From: Anthonomus grandis grandis
Lineage: Eukaryota; Arthropoda; Insecta; Coleoptera; Curculionidae
Length of the DNA stretch: 64,000 nt
Assembly (NCBI RefSeq): GCF_022605725.1
Contig: NC_065562.1
Location: 124,001 to 188,000 of the forward strand
Direction of reading: 5' to 3'
Shown here: one piece after another, positions 55,043-64,000 of the stretch
Layout: each line of letters begins with the position of its first letter
How positions within the stretch are numbered: position 1 is the stretch's first letter
Notes under the pieces: model-generated
Told to the model about the DNA's origin: nothing
The model's database searches: none
Seen by the model: only the letters and a program-made list of their open reading frames with translations
Translations under genes and position numbers: made by a program

Positions 55043-55254
55043 GTAAGTTAACGCACCTGTGTTATATTTTTTAAAGTACGGTAAATGAATGATTATAAGA
55101 ATAGGGGTATTTAATACAAAAATAAATAGGTCCCATTTTTTTTAGGTCTGGAAGAGTTCCTGATTTTTTTCTCCGGAGTCAGGTAATTCGACAATATTCA
55201 CGAGTACTCCTAAGCATCTAAATACATTCCCACACTCAGAAAAATTTGATAGGT

Positions 55255-55960
55255 TGATTCAAACAAAAAATATACTGTGTGCAATATTGTTAAGTAACAA
55301 AACCGCTTTTTTTGTAACAAAAACTACTATATTGTTAATTTTAACTAAAGGGTAATAGTTAATGTAATCATAAAAAAATTGTTACCATACAAAATTAATT
55401 TATCTAATAATTTAGATAATTTTAACTTAAGTTTTGTTGCCTAACAACCTTTTCGTTATTAAAAAAGTTATTTTAACTATTTCTTTATTTGTTTTCCCAC
55501 CGTTTAGTAAAATTTTGTTAATTCAAACAAAAAAATGTTTAATTTATTTTTAACTATTATTTTATAATATATCTAACCGAAATTCTTTGTTAAACTACTA
55601 TTATATAGAAAATTAACACTATTTTTTGTTAAATCAGCCCACCAATTTATTTGGATAAACCAAATTATTGTTTGCAATAATATTTAATAAGTTAATTTTA
55701 CTATTCCTAGTATAATTTAACAATAGTTGGGTTACATAACCATGTTTTTTTGTTAATTGAAACTAAAAAATGTTCAATTTTAATTTTACCTATTCCGACG
55801 TGGTAAATTGACGTGGTAAATTGAACCCACTTTATTTGTAAAGCAACTAATATTTAGTAAAACAACAATTTTTTTTGTCAAATCAACTTACTACTTTGTT
55901 TGGATCATCCACAATGTTGTTTCAAATAACTATATTCATTGATTGATTTTACCACTTATT
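55255..55960. repeat. Degenerate tandem repeat, unit about 235-262 bp
   Basis: Related blocks recur: TTGTTAATTCAAAC (about 55515) and TTGTTAATTGAAAC (about 55750); TTTTTTGTTAAATCAGCCCA (about 55623) and TTTTTTGTCAAATCAACTTA (about 55871). GATTCAAACAAAAAATA near 55256 may be an earlier copy. Spacing varies and similarity is moderate. A short GACGTGGTAAATT duplication lies at 55797-55823. Possibly an old satellite-like or element-derived repeat. Confidence 0.4.
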
Positions 55961-56198
55961 CCAGTTAAATTTACAACGTTTTTCGGTATTCCTGGAAATA
56001 TAAGTAGCACATACATATTCTTTGCTTGCCGCCCGTTTCATTCTTTTCCACAATAGGGCTCGCGTTGCACGTTGATAAAATTGCGCGCCAAATAATAGGA
56101 ATAGGAAATAATTTTCTTCATTTTGTATTATACACTCAGTGTTTTGTGATTTATTTTTTATATTTAATAAGAGTGAGTAAACAATTGGTGTAGTAAAG

Positions 56199-56445
56199 AT
56201 GGATGATGATTTTTCAGTAAGATATACAAATCAGTTTGTAAATTCTCTACTCAATTCAACTAAAGACAACGAAGACGAAGGTAGTCTCAATTTATCCAGC
56301 CTGTCTAATCCTCCTCTTGAAATTGGTTTAAACTATTCTGGGCTGACTTATCAAGCTGAGTCTGAACCAGAAATCGAGGAAACTTTAACATTAAAACGCC
56401 TTCTGAAAAGTTGGGGCTTTGCAAATTTATTCGAAATCTCAAAAT
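56199..56445 (+). CDS. First coding exon of a host-type gene with a SAM-like segment
   Basis: ATG at 56199 gives MDDDFSVRYTNQFVNSLLNS, an acidic serine-rich stretch, then LKRLLKSWGFANLFEI, which resembles the first helix of a SAM domain. The exon ends at a donor AAAAT|GTAAGTAA (GT at 56446). An E2F-like TTGCGCGCCAAA lies about 120 bases upstream, near 56077. The LINE begins about 100 bases into the intron. The 3' exon at 60902-61375 may belong to the same gene, but the phases do not match directly, so another exon would be needed. Confidence 0.5.
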
Positions 56446-56568
56446 GTAAGTAATTTTTCCATTATTACCAATTTCATTTTTAAAGTATATCCACTTATTC
56501 CTTGTGCAATACTTATGGATCCACATTAACCTCCACAGAAAAAAAAAAAACCTATATTATATGTCAAT

Positions 56569-57708
56569 ATGGTCGACGAGACGAGAGTGACGGAAAGTTC
56601 GTCCGGCAATTTTCGCGAAAAACGCGATGAAAAATTAAAAGTTTTATGTGTGCATTGCAACAAAAGCTCCGCGTGTGCCGTGGTTTGCGGAAAATGTAAT
56701 AAATCTTTCCATGCATCGTGCCTAATCCAGGCAGCAACTCAAAAATCCGCGGTGTGTCGTCATGTACCGTCGAATGGCTGTGACGAATTTTGGGACACGG
56801 AGAGAAGCCTTTACCAAAAGATAATCCAACTCCTAGAAGAAAGAAACCAGCTCCTAACGGAAAACATCAATCTCCTTAAGGAAAACCAGGGAAATTTAAC
56901 GGAAAAGCTGCAAAAGATTGAAAGTGAGGTTAGAAAATCCATCCCCAAAAAACCGCGCAACTCAACTTCGACTGCGCCTGCTCCCACGGTGATGACGCCG
57001 CGAGGCGCTTTCAAATCACCGTCAACACTGCCAACGCGACCAGATGTTGGGGTCTTCAACCGAAATGTTGGGGTCTCAGCCAGCAGTGGCAACATGGCAG
57101 AGCCATCTGTCAATGTCGAAGATGTCACCAAAGTCATTCCTGACAAACTTCAACAAAAACAAAAAGAAAAACTTAAAACGAAAAATCCTCATATTGCTCT
57201 TGATACAGAAACTCAACTTACCCAATCTCAACAAAACGAAATCGGAGAACTTCCAAACATGTTTCCTTCTGAAGCAGTCATTACTATTAACCTTGAGGAG
57301 GAAACCAAAAATGGAGATGATGAAGGTTTCAAGTTGGTTTCATTCAAAAAAAGGAACCACAACAGAAGACCCAGTCCCATAAAAGGTGAGAACAAGGACG
57401 ACCTGCTAAAAATTGTTGCCCAGCGGCCAATAAATCCTGGATCTTTGTCTCGGGCTTTGCCCCAGAAACAAAAGCAGCTGATGTTGTCAACTTCCTCAAA
57501 AAATATGAACTGGATGAAAACTGTGTCTGTGTAAAGATGATTATGAAGAAAGACAGCTGGTACAGCTCTTTTAAGGTGGGTGTCCCCTATCATAAGAAAG
57601 AAGCCATATTATCACCCAACTTGTGGCCAGTGGGTACCACAATAAACCATTTTATGCACCTGCAAAGCTCCCAGACCACAGACCAGCTGAGGACTTCCGA
57701 GGTGCAGT
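56569..57708 (+). pseudogene. LINE ORF1 with PHD-like finger, one frameshift
   Basis: ATG at 56569. A Cys-rich finger (CVHCNK, CGKCNKSFHASC, VCRH) spans residues 26-65, then a coiled-coil-like segment (LYQKIIQLLEERNQLLTENI) and a low-complexity basic region. The first frame ends at 57532-57534. From about 57435 an alternative frame reads FVSGFAPETKAADVVNFLKK, KKDSWYSSFKVGVP and LSPNLWPVG to 57708, which is the RRM/esterase-like C-terminal RNA-binding region of CR1-type ORF1. One indel between about 57400 and 57440 is therefore likely. ORF1 binds element RNA. Confidence 0.75.
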
Positions 57709-60556
57709 AAACGCCCCTCCGTTGCGTAATAAGTGTTCTTCTAATAACTTTAATAATTGTAATGATTTTAATGTAAATTTTTCGTCTTTTAATATTGTTC
57801 ACTACAATATCCAATGTCTTCGCACTTCTTTTTTAGATGTAGAGGTACTCCTCAATGATGTATCAGCAGATTGTTTATGCATTAACGAACATTGGCTAGT
57901 ACCAAACGAGCTTTACTCAATAACTATCAAAAACTACCAAATGGTTTCAGGCTTCTCCAGGTCGGTGATGACTCATGGCGGTGTAAGTATATATATTAAA
58001 GAACCCCTATCTTCTGTCTCATTAAATCTTGAGAATTTATCTATTAAAAAACACTGTGAGGTAACAGGCATTCTGTTAGATACACATGACATGCAGCTTG
58101 TCACTGTGTATCGTACTCCTGATGGCGACTTTGATCAGTTTTTCAGTGCAATGGTAAAAGCTTTTAAAAAACTAGATGTTGACAAGCCTCTCATTATAAC
58201 GGGTGACTTTAATGTGCATTTCGGTAAAAGGGATATTAGGGCGTTGGAGCTTTGCAATTTCTTTAGGTCATTTAATCTGAGAAAATCGGTAAGGTTTAAT
58301 ACACTCGGTAACAATTGTCTTGATTATGTTTTTACTAATATTGATTGCTCATTACTTACGTCTGAACCTGTTGATCTAACTCACACCTCAGATCATAAGG
58401 GCATATTATTTAAATGTCAAGTGGCTCGCACAAACTTTAAAACTCGGATAAACTACAGACCTATTACTGATGTAGGATTGTCTACTTTATGTAACACTAT
58501 GTCCTCTCTAGACTTTGATTTTATTGATAATATGTCTCTAAATGTGGATTTGCGCTTTCAACTGTTTATTGATTCTATAAATGATGCAATTAAATTTTCT
58601 TTTCCTGAAAAATCAAGACTACTTGGGCATGATAAATCTCCTAGGGTGGTGAATTGGTTTGATGGTAACTTGAGGGATATGCGGGAGAGGCTAAGGTTCC
58701 TTGCATCATTACATAAAAGAGACCCCATTCTCGTACCAAAAGAAATGTTATCTGATTATAGGAAAAGATATAGACATGCAATTAAAAATGCTGAAATTAA
58801 ATCAAATGATGATTTTATTATGAATTCAAGTAACCGCCAGCAGGCTATGTGGAGCATTATAAATAATAAAAATCAAAATTTATCAAAAAAAAGCTCATCA
58901 CTTAATGCAACTAGTTTTAATCATCATTTTTGTTCCATCGCTGAGAAAGAATTAAGTAAACTTGAACATACTGACCAAACTTTTCAAGTATATCTGAACT
59001 CCATTCCACATACCAACTTATTACCCTTCAGGTTTAGAACAGCTAGCCCTAATGAGGTCATGGAAGCCATTGATGAATTAAAAAACAGCCACAGTAAAGA
59101 CTCTGATGGAATGAACACAAAAATTATCAAAGCTATAAAAAATGAAATTATCATTCCCTTAACTAAATTAATCAACCACTCAATACTAACTGGCATTTTT
59201 CCAGCAGCATTTAAAACTGCAAAAGTTGTACCTCTTTTTAAAGGTAAAGGATCTGCTGATGACTATAATAGTTATCGTCCCATCTCCCTCTTACCTATTC
59301 TGTCTAAAGTGCATGAACGAATCTTAAAAAACCAGATTAATGACTATTTTGAGTCAAATCAGCTCTTTGCAGTAACTCAATTTGGCTTCAGGAAAAACAG
59401 GACAACAACTTTAGCTATAGACCATTTAACAAGTAATATCCTGGAAGGATTTGAAAGGTTTCTTGATACCTTGGCCTCGTTCCTGGATCTCACAAAGGCT
59501 TTTGACTGTGTGACACATAGCATTCTTCTAAAAAAACTGGAAGCCTACAATTTTCACCGGGAAGCAATTAAGATGCTTGAGTCATGCCTGTCGAATAGAG
59601 TTCAGTTTGTTGTCTTTAATCAGAATAAGTCTGATATTAAGCCTTTGAAATATGGAGTTCCACAGGGGTCTGTCTTGGGACCCATACTATTTCTTATCTA
59701 CATAAATCTGGCCTTTTCACAGGGGGGCTCTGTTAGCACTGTTCTGTTTGCTGACGACACAACTTACTATCAAAGTTATCACCCTTCAAATATCATTAAT
59801 TTAGATCTCCAGACCCCGGAGAATAACCTCTTTCAATGGTTCTTGGCAAATCGTCTTTCTCTTAATAGTTCAAAGTCACAAACACTTAATTTTACTTTGC
59901 GGCACAATACATTGACTGAGCATCCTGCTTTTGGAAGTTGTTCAGATGAGGCTAAGTTTCTTGGTGTTCACCTTGATCCAGGATTGACTTGGGAACAACA
60001 TATAGTCAAACTGTCTAGTAAACTGTCCAGTCTGTTATTCCTCTTTAGAAATCTAGCGGGAATTACTTCCTTGCAGGTCTTACTTACAGCATATCATAGT
60101 AGTTTTCACTCACAGCTAACTTATGCCATACTGACATGGGGTCATTCCTGCCATATAGATAAAGTATTTGGGCTGCAGAGAAAGTGTATTCGTATTGTGA
60201 CTGGTCAGGGTTACCGAGATGACTGTAGGGAATCTTTTCGGAAGCTTAAAGTATTAACTTTGCCGTCCGTGTACATTATGCAGTGCCTATTGCGTGTTCA
60301 CCAAAATCTGGATCACTATAGAACCCACCTACATTTTCATAATTATGAAACTAGAAATTGTAATGAGCTAGTGCCTGAGTTTAGCCGGCTTGAGAGATCA
60401 AGAAATGGAACCAGATACTTTGCACCAAAATTTTATAATTGTCTTCCAACAAACATTAAATCTCTTAGCCTTCCGCAGTTTAAAAAACAAATAAAAATGC
60501 ATCTTTTGAGGGGTGCATTCTACTTATTTGGGGAGTACTTCTCATCCCAATTTTAA
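57623..60556 (+). CDS. LINE ORF2: endonuclease and reverse transcriptase
   Basis: An open frame of 977 codons. The AP-endonuclease domain has FNIVHYNIQCLRT (about 57788), CLCINEHWL (about 57873), PLIITGDFNVHFG (about 58190) and THTSDHKGIL (about 58384), all expected catalytic blocks. RT has YRPISLLPILSKVHERIL, FGFRKNRTTTLAI, LDLTKAFDCV (about 59488), YGVPQGSVLGPILFLIYIN and VLFADDTTYY (about 59741-59770), with catalytic residues present. The block following SVLGPILFLIYIN reads LAFS where relatives have NDLP, a possible lesion. The true start is uncertain; the first ATG at 57623 overlaps ORF1. Confidence 0.85.
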   Translation: MASGYHNKPFYAPAKLPDHRPAEDFRGAVNAPPLRNKCSSNNFNNCNDFNVNFSSFNIVHYNIQCLRTSFLDVEVLLNDVSADCLCINEHWLVPNELYSITIKNYQMVSGFSRSVMTHGGVSIYIKEPLSSVSLNLENLSIKKHCEVTGILLDTHDMQLVTVYRTPDGDFDQFFSAMVKAFKKLDVDKPLIITGDFNVHFGKRDIRALELCNFFRSFNLRKSVRFNTLGNNCLDYVFTNIDCSLLTSEPVDLTHTSDHKGILFKCQVARTNFKTRINYRPITDVGLSTLCNTMSSLDFDFIDNMSLNVDLRFQLFIDSINDAIKFSFPEKSRLLGHDKSPRVVNWFDGNLRDMRERLRFLASLHKRDPILVPKEMLSDYRKRYRHAIKNAEIKSNDDFIMNSSNRQQAMWSIINNKNQNLSKKSSSLNATSFNHHFCSIAEKELSKLEHTDQTFQVYLNSIPHTNLLPFRFRTASPNEVMEAIDELKNSHSKDSDGMNTKIIKAIKNEIIIPLTKLINHSILTGIFPAAFKTAKVVPLFKGKGSADDYNSYRPISLLPILSKVHERILKNQINDYFESNQLFAVTQFGFRKNRTTTLAIDHLTSNILEGFERFLDTLASFLDLTKAFDCVTHSILLKKLEAYNFHREAIKMLESCLSNRVQFVVFNQNKSDIKPLKYGVPQGSVLGPILFLIYINLAFSQGGSVSTVLFADDTTYYQSYHPSNIINLDLQTPENNLFQWFLANRLSLNSSKSQTLNFTLRHNTLTEHPAFGSCSDEAKFLGVHLDPGLTWEQHIVKLSSKLSSLLFLFRNLAGITSLQVLLTAYHSSFHSQLTYAILTWGHSCHIDKVFGLQRKCIRIVTGQGYRDDCRESFRKLKVLTLPSVYIMQCLLRVHQNLDHYRTHLHFHNYETRNCNELVPEFSRLERSRNGTRYFAPKFYNCLPTNIKSLSLPQFKKQIKMHLLRGAFYLFGEYFSSQF

Positions 60557-60901
60557 TTTTAATCTTATATGTTAATATTGTCTTAATAAGAATGTATGTT
60601 AAGTGTTTTAGGTTTAGTGCAAATATTGTGATTAGATGTTATATTTTATCTGCTTTGGGGCAAAACTTGTTAATTTGTATTTTATCTTTTATCTTTATTT
60701 GTAAGTAAGTGACTTGACTTGTAATAGTGCATTGTGTGTATATTATTATTATTAATAAATAAATACTACTACATTACATTTGCTGCCCAACAAACAAGTG
60801 TTTTGTTAATTTTCCAGTAACTAGGTTAATACATTTTCCACTTTTGTATTCGTATATTGTTATAGTTTCTTGCTATGAATTAATGAATATTTAACATTTA
60901 G

Positions 60902-61375
60902 ATTTTGCGATAGATTATTAAATAAAATCAGCTTAAGTGATGAGCCAGAATTAGAGTATAAATCTAAGCATATCACTAAATCTACTTTAAAAGAAATGCC
61001 CTATTATGAAAGAATACAAAATTTGGATTTGTTTAACGATGCAATTGTAAGCTCAGAATCGTTGATTTTCCTTAGGGAAGTAAAATATAAAAATACGCTG
61101 TATAAAGTCAATTTTTTTTACTTTCAAAGTCATTAAAATTTTATGAGATTGTTCATATAGCTGTGAAAATTAAAGAAAATTTGAAAAATTGTTATTTTAT
61201 TTATGTTGAGCATAAAATTAGTAAAATCGACAATCACTTTCAATCTTATAAAGTATTAAATAAAACCAACAATTTTTTTATATTTTCAACACAGCTTCAT
61301 GAATTTCACTACGCTCCTATTCACGTATATAAATCACCAAATGGTTTCGAATATATAAGACCAAAATATTATTAA
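60902..61375 (+). pseudogene. Later exon of the host-type gene, frame break in a T-run
   Basis: Acceptor TTTAACATTTAG|ATTTTG at 60900-60901. The exon is open (LLNKISLSDEPELEYKSKHI, TLKEMPYYERIQN, SLIFLREVKYKN) until TAA near 61136. The continuation in another frame after the T-run at 61109-61116 reads FYEIVHIAVKIKENLKNC and LHEFHYAPIHVYKSPNGFEY to TAA at 61373-61375. It resembles the C-terminal part of a repetitive insect gene family of unknown function. The homopolymer break could be a sequencing error. Confidence 0.45.
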
Positions 61376-61456
61376 AATCTTATAATTGATAATTGGTTAT
61401 AGAAATAATGTAACAGATATAAAACAAAATTTTATATAATAAAGGAACATACAAGT

Positions 61457-61705
61457 TTGGTGGACAGGTATAGGGATACTGACATGATCGAAACTAAATC
61501 GGCGTTTGCGAATCATTTATTGGCCTCCTCACATGGTTTTTCTTTAACTCAGAGAGCGGATATTTTGCATGAGTGCTCAAAAGGCAAAAAACTGGACTTG
61601 TTAGAAAAGATGGAAATAACTAAAGCTAAGAAGAGCCCTGTCCTTGTGTGTGTGAACGATATTTTCACGTTTGAACCTGACCTCATTTATAACAACCTGT
61701 CTTAA
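61457..61705 (+). pseudogene. Penelope-like element C-terminal fragment
   Basis: KSAFANHLLASSHGFSLTQR and ILHECSKGKKLDLLEKMEI match the end of the GIY-YIG endonuclease domain of Penelope-like proteins. Only this tail is present. It is followed at 62.2 kb by the beginning of another copy, the usual partial-tandem arrangement of these elements. Confidence 0.75.
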
Positions 61706-61821
61706 AAAAGTCTTTTCTTTTTCGATTTTAGATATTTTTAGTTTTTATTGTTAAGATGTTTACTTATATTCACACTTAATAGTATAGTTCGGAGTGTTCC
61801 CCATGTTTTATCATGTTACTT

Positions 61822-61887
61822 GGTGGCCTATGGGTTAGACGCGCGCCTGTGAATCTAAAGGTTGCGGGATCGTTCCCCACTGGTGAC
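61822..61887 (+). other. tRNA-like segment with A- and B-box-like motifs
   Basis: GGTGGCCTATGGGTTAGACG resembles a Pol III A box with D-arm, and GGTTGCGGGATCGTTCCCCA a T-arm/B box about 30-40 bases later. The acceptor and anticodon stems do not fold into a good tRNA, so this is probably a tRNA-derived sequence, not a functional gene. Confidence 0.4.
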
Positions 61888-62054
61888 ATTTTAAATTTTT
61901 ACTTTTTTATTTTTTAAGCATACATTTTTATCTATGGTGGGAATTGTTAACTTAACCTAGCTTTTCTTTTGTGTTAGTTGTAATGTGATCTGCGTAGGTC
62001 TAGGTAATGAGTTTTATAAGCGTTCTTTTTGAAAAATATCTTAATGTATTTTTT

Positions 62055-62096
62055 AGGCCTGATGATGCTCCGACAGGAGCGAAACACGTGTAGCTT
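62055..62096 (+). ncRNA. Hammerhead ribozyme motif of the Penelope-like element
   Basis: AGGC (stem I) is followed by the invariant CTGATGA (62059-62065), stem II GCTCC-GACA-GGAGC (62067-62080), GAAA (62081-62084), a very short stem III CAC/GTG (62085-62090), the cleavage triplet end TA (62091-62092), and GCTT, which pairs back with AGGC. All core nucleotides are present. Hammerheads with a minimal stem III are known from Penelope-like elements. Predicted cleavage is after 62092. Confidence 0.85.
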
Positions 62097-62189
62097 TTGA
62101 GCTTTTTTAAGAAATTATATAGATTGGATGAGACCGTGACTTTGTGTCCTTACCTTTGTTTTTGTTTTCGTTTGGTCTCTTAGAGAAAA

Positions 62190-64000
62190 ATGGATGATAC
62201 GTTTCTATTTGAAAATGCTAGTCAAGCTAAATTCATCCGCTATTACAAGAAGAACCTTATCGCAAGAAAAAATTTGTTGCTTAAAATATGGTTTCTTCAA
62301 CAGTGCTTATTTCATCGATTAACACCGAAATTTATCAACTTAAGGTGCAACATACGAAACAACTCCTCTGACACAGCATTGGAAGTGGCCCGAAGAACTT
62401 GGCTGAGGGAGGAAGTCAAAACCCATTATAGAAGCTTGAATAAGGTGAATTCTATACTAAAATACCTTTACTTTACGTTGAACTTATTCTTAACCCATTG
62501 GGAGTTTTGTACTTTAGATTCAGCACTTAAAGATGAGGTTCAAATATTTTCTAAAAACTCCTTTTTTCGTTTAAACCGCAAATTAAATCACCTTAAGACA
62601 TCTCAAGTTCAATCTTTAAAAAAAAAGAATAATAATGTATACCGTAGGCAGCTAGGAGAATGTCACATTCAATTTCATAAAAGGTACTTGAATTTAACAA
62701 ATGTGGCTTTCACACCGGATGAGGAAAGTTTTTTGAATCTTAATTTAAAATATAACTTTTTTAAAAAGACTGACTTGCGCACGCGAGAGACTTTAGCTGT
62801 GGAGGCTGAGAATGTTTTGCAGACTACCGATATTCAAAATAAAAATATTTTGCGTGCTAAAATAATAAATTTTTTAAATTCTAATAAATCTAATTTTAAT
62901 AATAAACATCTAACTTCTCTTAAAAATAAAATAAAGAATCACGATTTAATCCTTTCGAAAGCTGACAAGGGTAACTGCCTGATTATACTTAAGAGGGATG
63001 ATTACATAGAGAAGGTTTTGGATTTTTTGGGTTCGGGTGACTTTGTTAATGTAAACAAAGATCCTACTAGCTCTTTTTTCTCCAAGGTAAAACAAACCCT
63101 TGATAGGTGTAATCTGACTTTAGAATTTTTTCATACTAGGAAAGAAAAATTATACCCTATGAATCCCAGAACTCCTCTCCTCTACGGCCTTCCTAAAATC
63201 CATAAACCCAATCTCCCTATTAGGCCAGTAGTATCGTTTGTAAACTCACCTTGTTACAACTTGTCAGCCTGGTTAAATACCACACTCAGAGATGTAACTG
63301 GTTTCAGAAGTACTTTCCACAAAAAATTCAGTAGAGTTGACAAATTTTTTAAAAAATATCTGCATACCAGAGGGTTCAAAACTAATTTCTCTCGACGTTA
63401 AGAACTTATTTCCAAGCATTCCACCTGGTGATTGCCTTGATCTAGTCAGGTCCCTTTTGCTTAAGTCACCGCTTGACAGATTTATTGTTGATGATCTTTT
63501 AACACTCCTTAAGCTAGTACTTGATCAGAATTTTTTCGTTTTCAACAACAAGTTTTTTAGACAAGTTACTGGACTAGCAATGGGGTCTTGCCTCTCTCCT
63601 CTTCTCAGTGAGATTTTTATGCACCATTTGGAGAAAAAGATTGTCAATGGGAAGTTTGGTGCTTTTCTCACTGTATATAGGAGATCGTTTACCATTGAAG
63701 AAGAAAGAGATGGAAAGTTACCTTTTCTTGATGTTCTTATTTCAAAAAATACCAACAAACTTGAATTTGAGATCTACCGCAAACCCACCACTACGGACAA
63801 TGTCATCCAATACTCCTCAAACTCCCCTTATTCCTACAAGTTTGCCTCTTTTAATTCCCTTTTCTATCGCCTTTTCAACATCCCCCTTTCTAGAGAAGCT
63901 TTTCTTGATGAACTAAATATAATTAAACATATTGCTTTTAATAATAGTTTTCCACTTGATATAATTAATCGCCTTTATTCTAAATTCTTTAATAAATACA
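62190..64000 (+). pseudogene. Penelope-like element RT (partial, RT core deleted)
   Basis: ATG at 62190, N-terminal helical region, then HDLILSKADKGNCLIILKRD (about 62938) and RTPLLYGLPKIHKPNLPIRP (about 63170). A frame change near 63390 precedes LISLDVKNLFPSIP (RT motif A) and GLAMGSCLSPLLSEIFMHHL (about 63571). The expected YVDD block is missing: FLTVYRRSF passes straight into TIEEERDGKLPFLDVLI (about 63665-63740). The frame then runs toward the window edge, with the GIY-YIG domain beyond it. The missing catalytic block and frameshift make it non-functional. Confidence 0.85.

Larger units (their letters stand above)
56530..60775 (+). mobile_element. Non-LTR retrotransposon (CR1/Jockey type LINE)
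   Basis: Two overlapping ORFs: ORF1 with an N-terminal PHD-like finger and ORF2 with endonuclease and RT. The element ends in ATTATTATTATTAATAAATA without a long poly-A tail, which favours CR1-like over Jockey. It sits in an intron of a host-type gene. 5' and 3' limits are approximate, and no clear target duplication was found. Confidence 0.85.
61706..62189 (+). repeat. Penelope-like inter-copy region (pLTR-like)
   Basis: Non-coding stretch between the end of one copy and the start of the next, containing a tRNA-like segment and a hammerhead motif. Matches the expected position of the pseudo-LTR in partially tandem Penelope-like elements. The boundaries cannot be defined without a second copy. 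Confidence 0.6.

Noticed and set aside
61822..61887. Functional tRNA gene
   Set aside because: A and B boxes are recognisable but acceptor and anticodon stems do not pair well; it is better explained as tRNA-derived sequence in the Penelope pseudo-LTR.

Overview
This window is eukaryotic nuclear DNA, almost certainly from an insect or another arthropod. It is AT-rich, carries spliceosomal introns, and is packed with transposable elements of types common in insect genomes: Gypsy/errantivirus-like elements with an F-type envelope gene, BEL/Pao, mariner, hAT, P/THAP9-like elements, a Maverick/Polinton, a LINE and a Penelope-like element. I cannot name the species. There is no bacterial operon, CRISPR array, rRNA gene or clear functional tRNA gene. 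Only one interval (about 53.3-56.4 kb plus 60.9-61.4 kb) looks like it may hold single-copy host sequence.

Layout. 1-2.5 kb: 5' part of a minus-strand Gypsy element (gag, start of pol, PBS, LTR). 3.6-4.8 kb: mariner remnant inserted in a hAT transposase gene. That hAT gene is further split by a 2.47-kb insertion (5.18-7.65 kb) and then cut at 7,823 by a second, decayed minus-strand Gypsy element (7.8-12.7 kb, with env). 12.7-13.0 kb: unidentified small ORF. 14.4-16.7 kb: decayed minus-strand P/THAP-like transposase. 17.5-23.6 kb: BEL/Pao element with several breaks. 24.8-26.0 kb: composite of two copies of a 432-bp Gypsy LTR/leader segment flanking a 389-bp piece of BEL integrase. 25.7-33.6 kb: full-length, young Gypsy element with 220-bp LTRs (2 differences), a 4-bp target duplication, gag, pol, env and a plausible env splice pair.

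34.3-49.5 kb: a Maverick/Polinton (adintovirus-like) provirus remnant. Leftward genes are a PLA2-like/core/protease polyprotein, the minor capsid protein, the major capsid protein and a conserved unknown. Rightward genes are the packaging ATPase, a DUF8207-type protein, a fibre-like protein, the integrase and the N-terminal part of protein-primed DNA polymerase B. Together these are replication, integration and virion-assembly functions, but most are broken. A 3.94-kb DNA transposon (Sola-like, tentative) sits inside the integrase chromodomain with a 4-bp duplication, and a mariner sits in a second Maverick ORF with a TA duplication. The polymerase is cut off where a second P/THAP9-like transposase (49.8-52.7 kb) follows.

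53.3-56.5 kb: promoter-like sequence (tandem octamers, tandem E2F-like sites, CCAAT, CRE sites), short exons with good donor sites and a degenerate repeat. 56.5-60.8 kb: a LINE (CR1/Jockey type, ORF1+ORF2). 60.9-61.4 kb: a later exon of what may be the same host-type gene. 61.4-64.0 kb: tail of one Penelope-like element followed by the head of another, with a tRNA-like segment and a hammerhead ribozyme motif between them.
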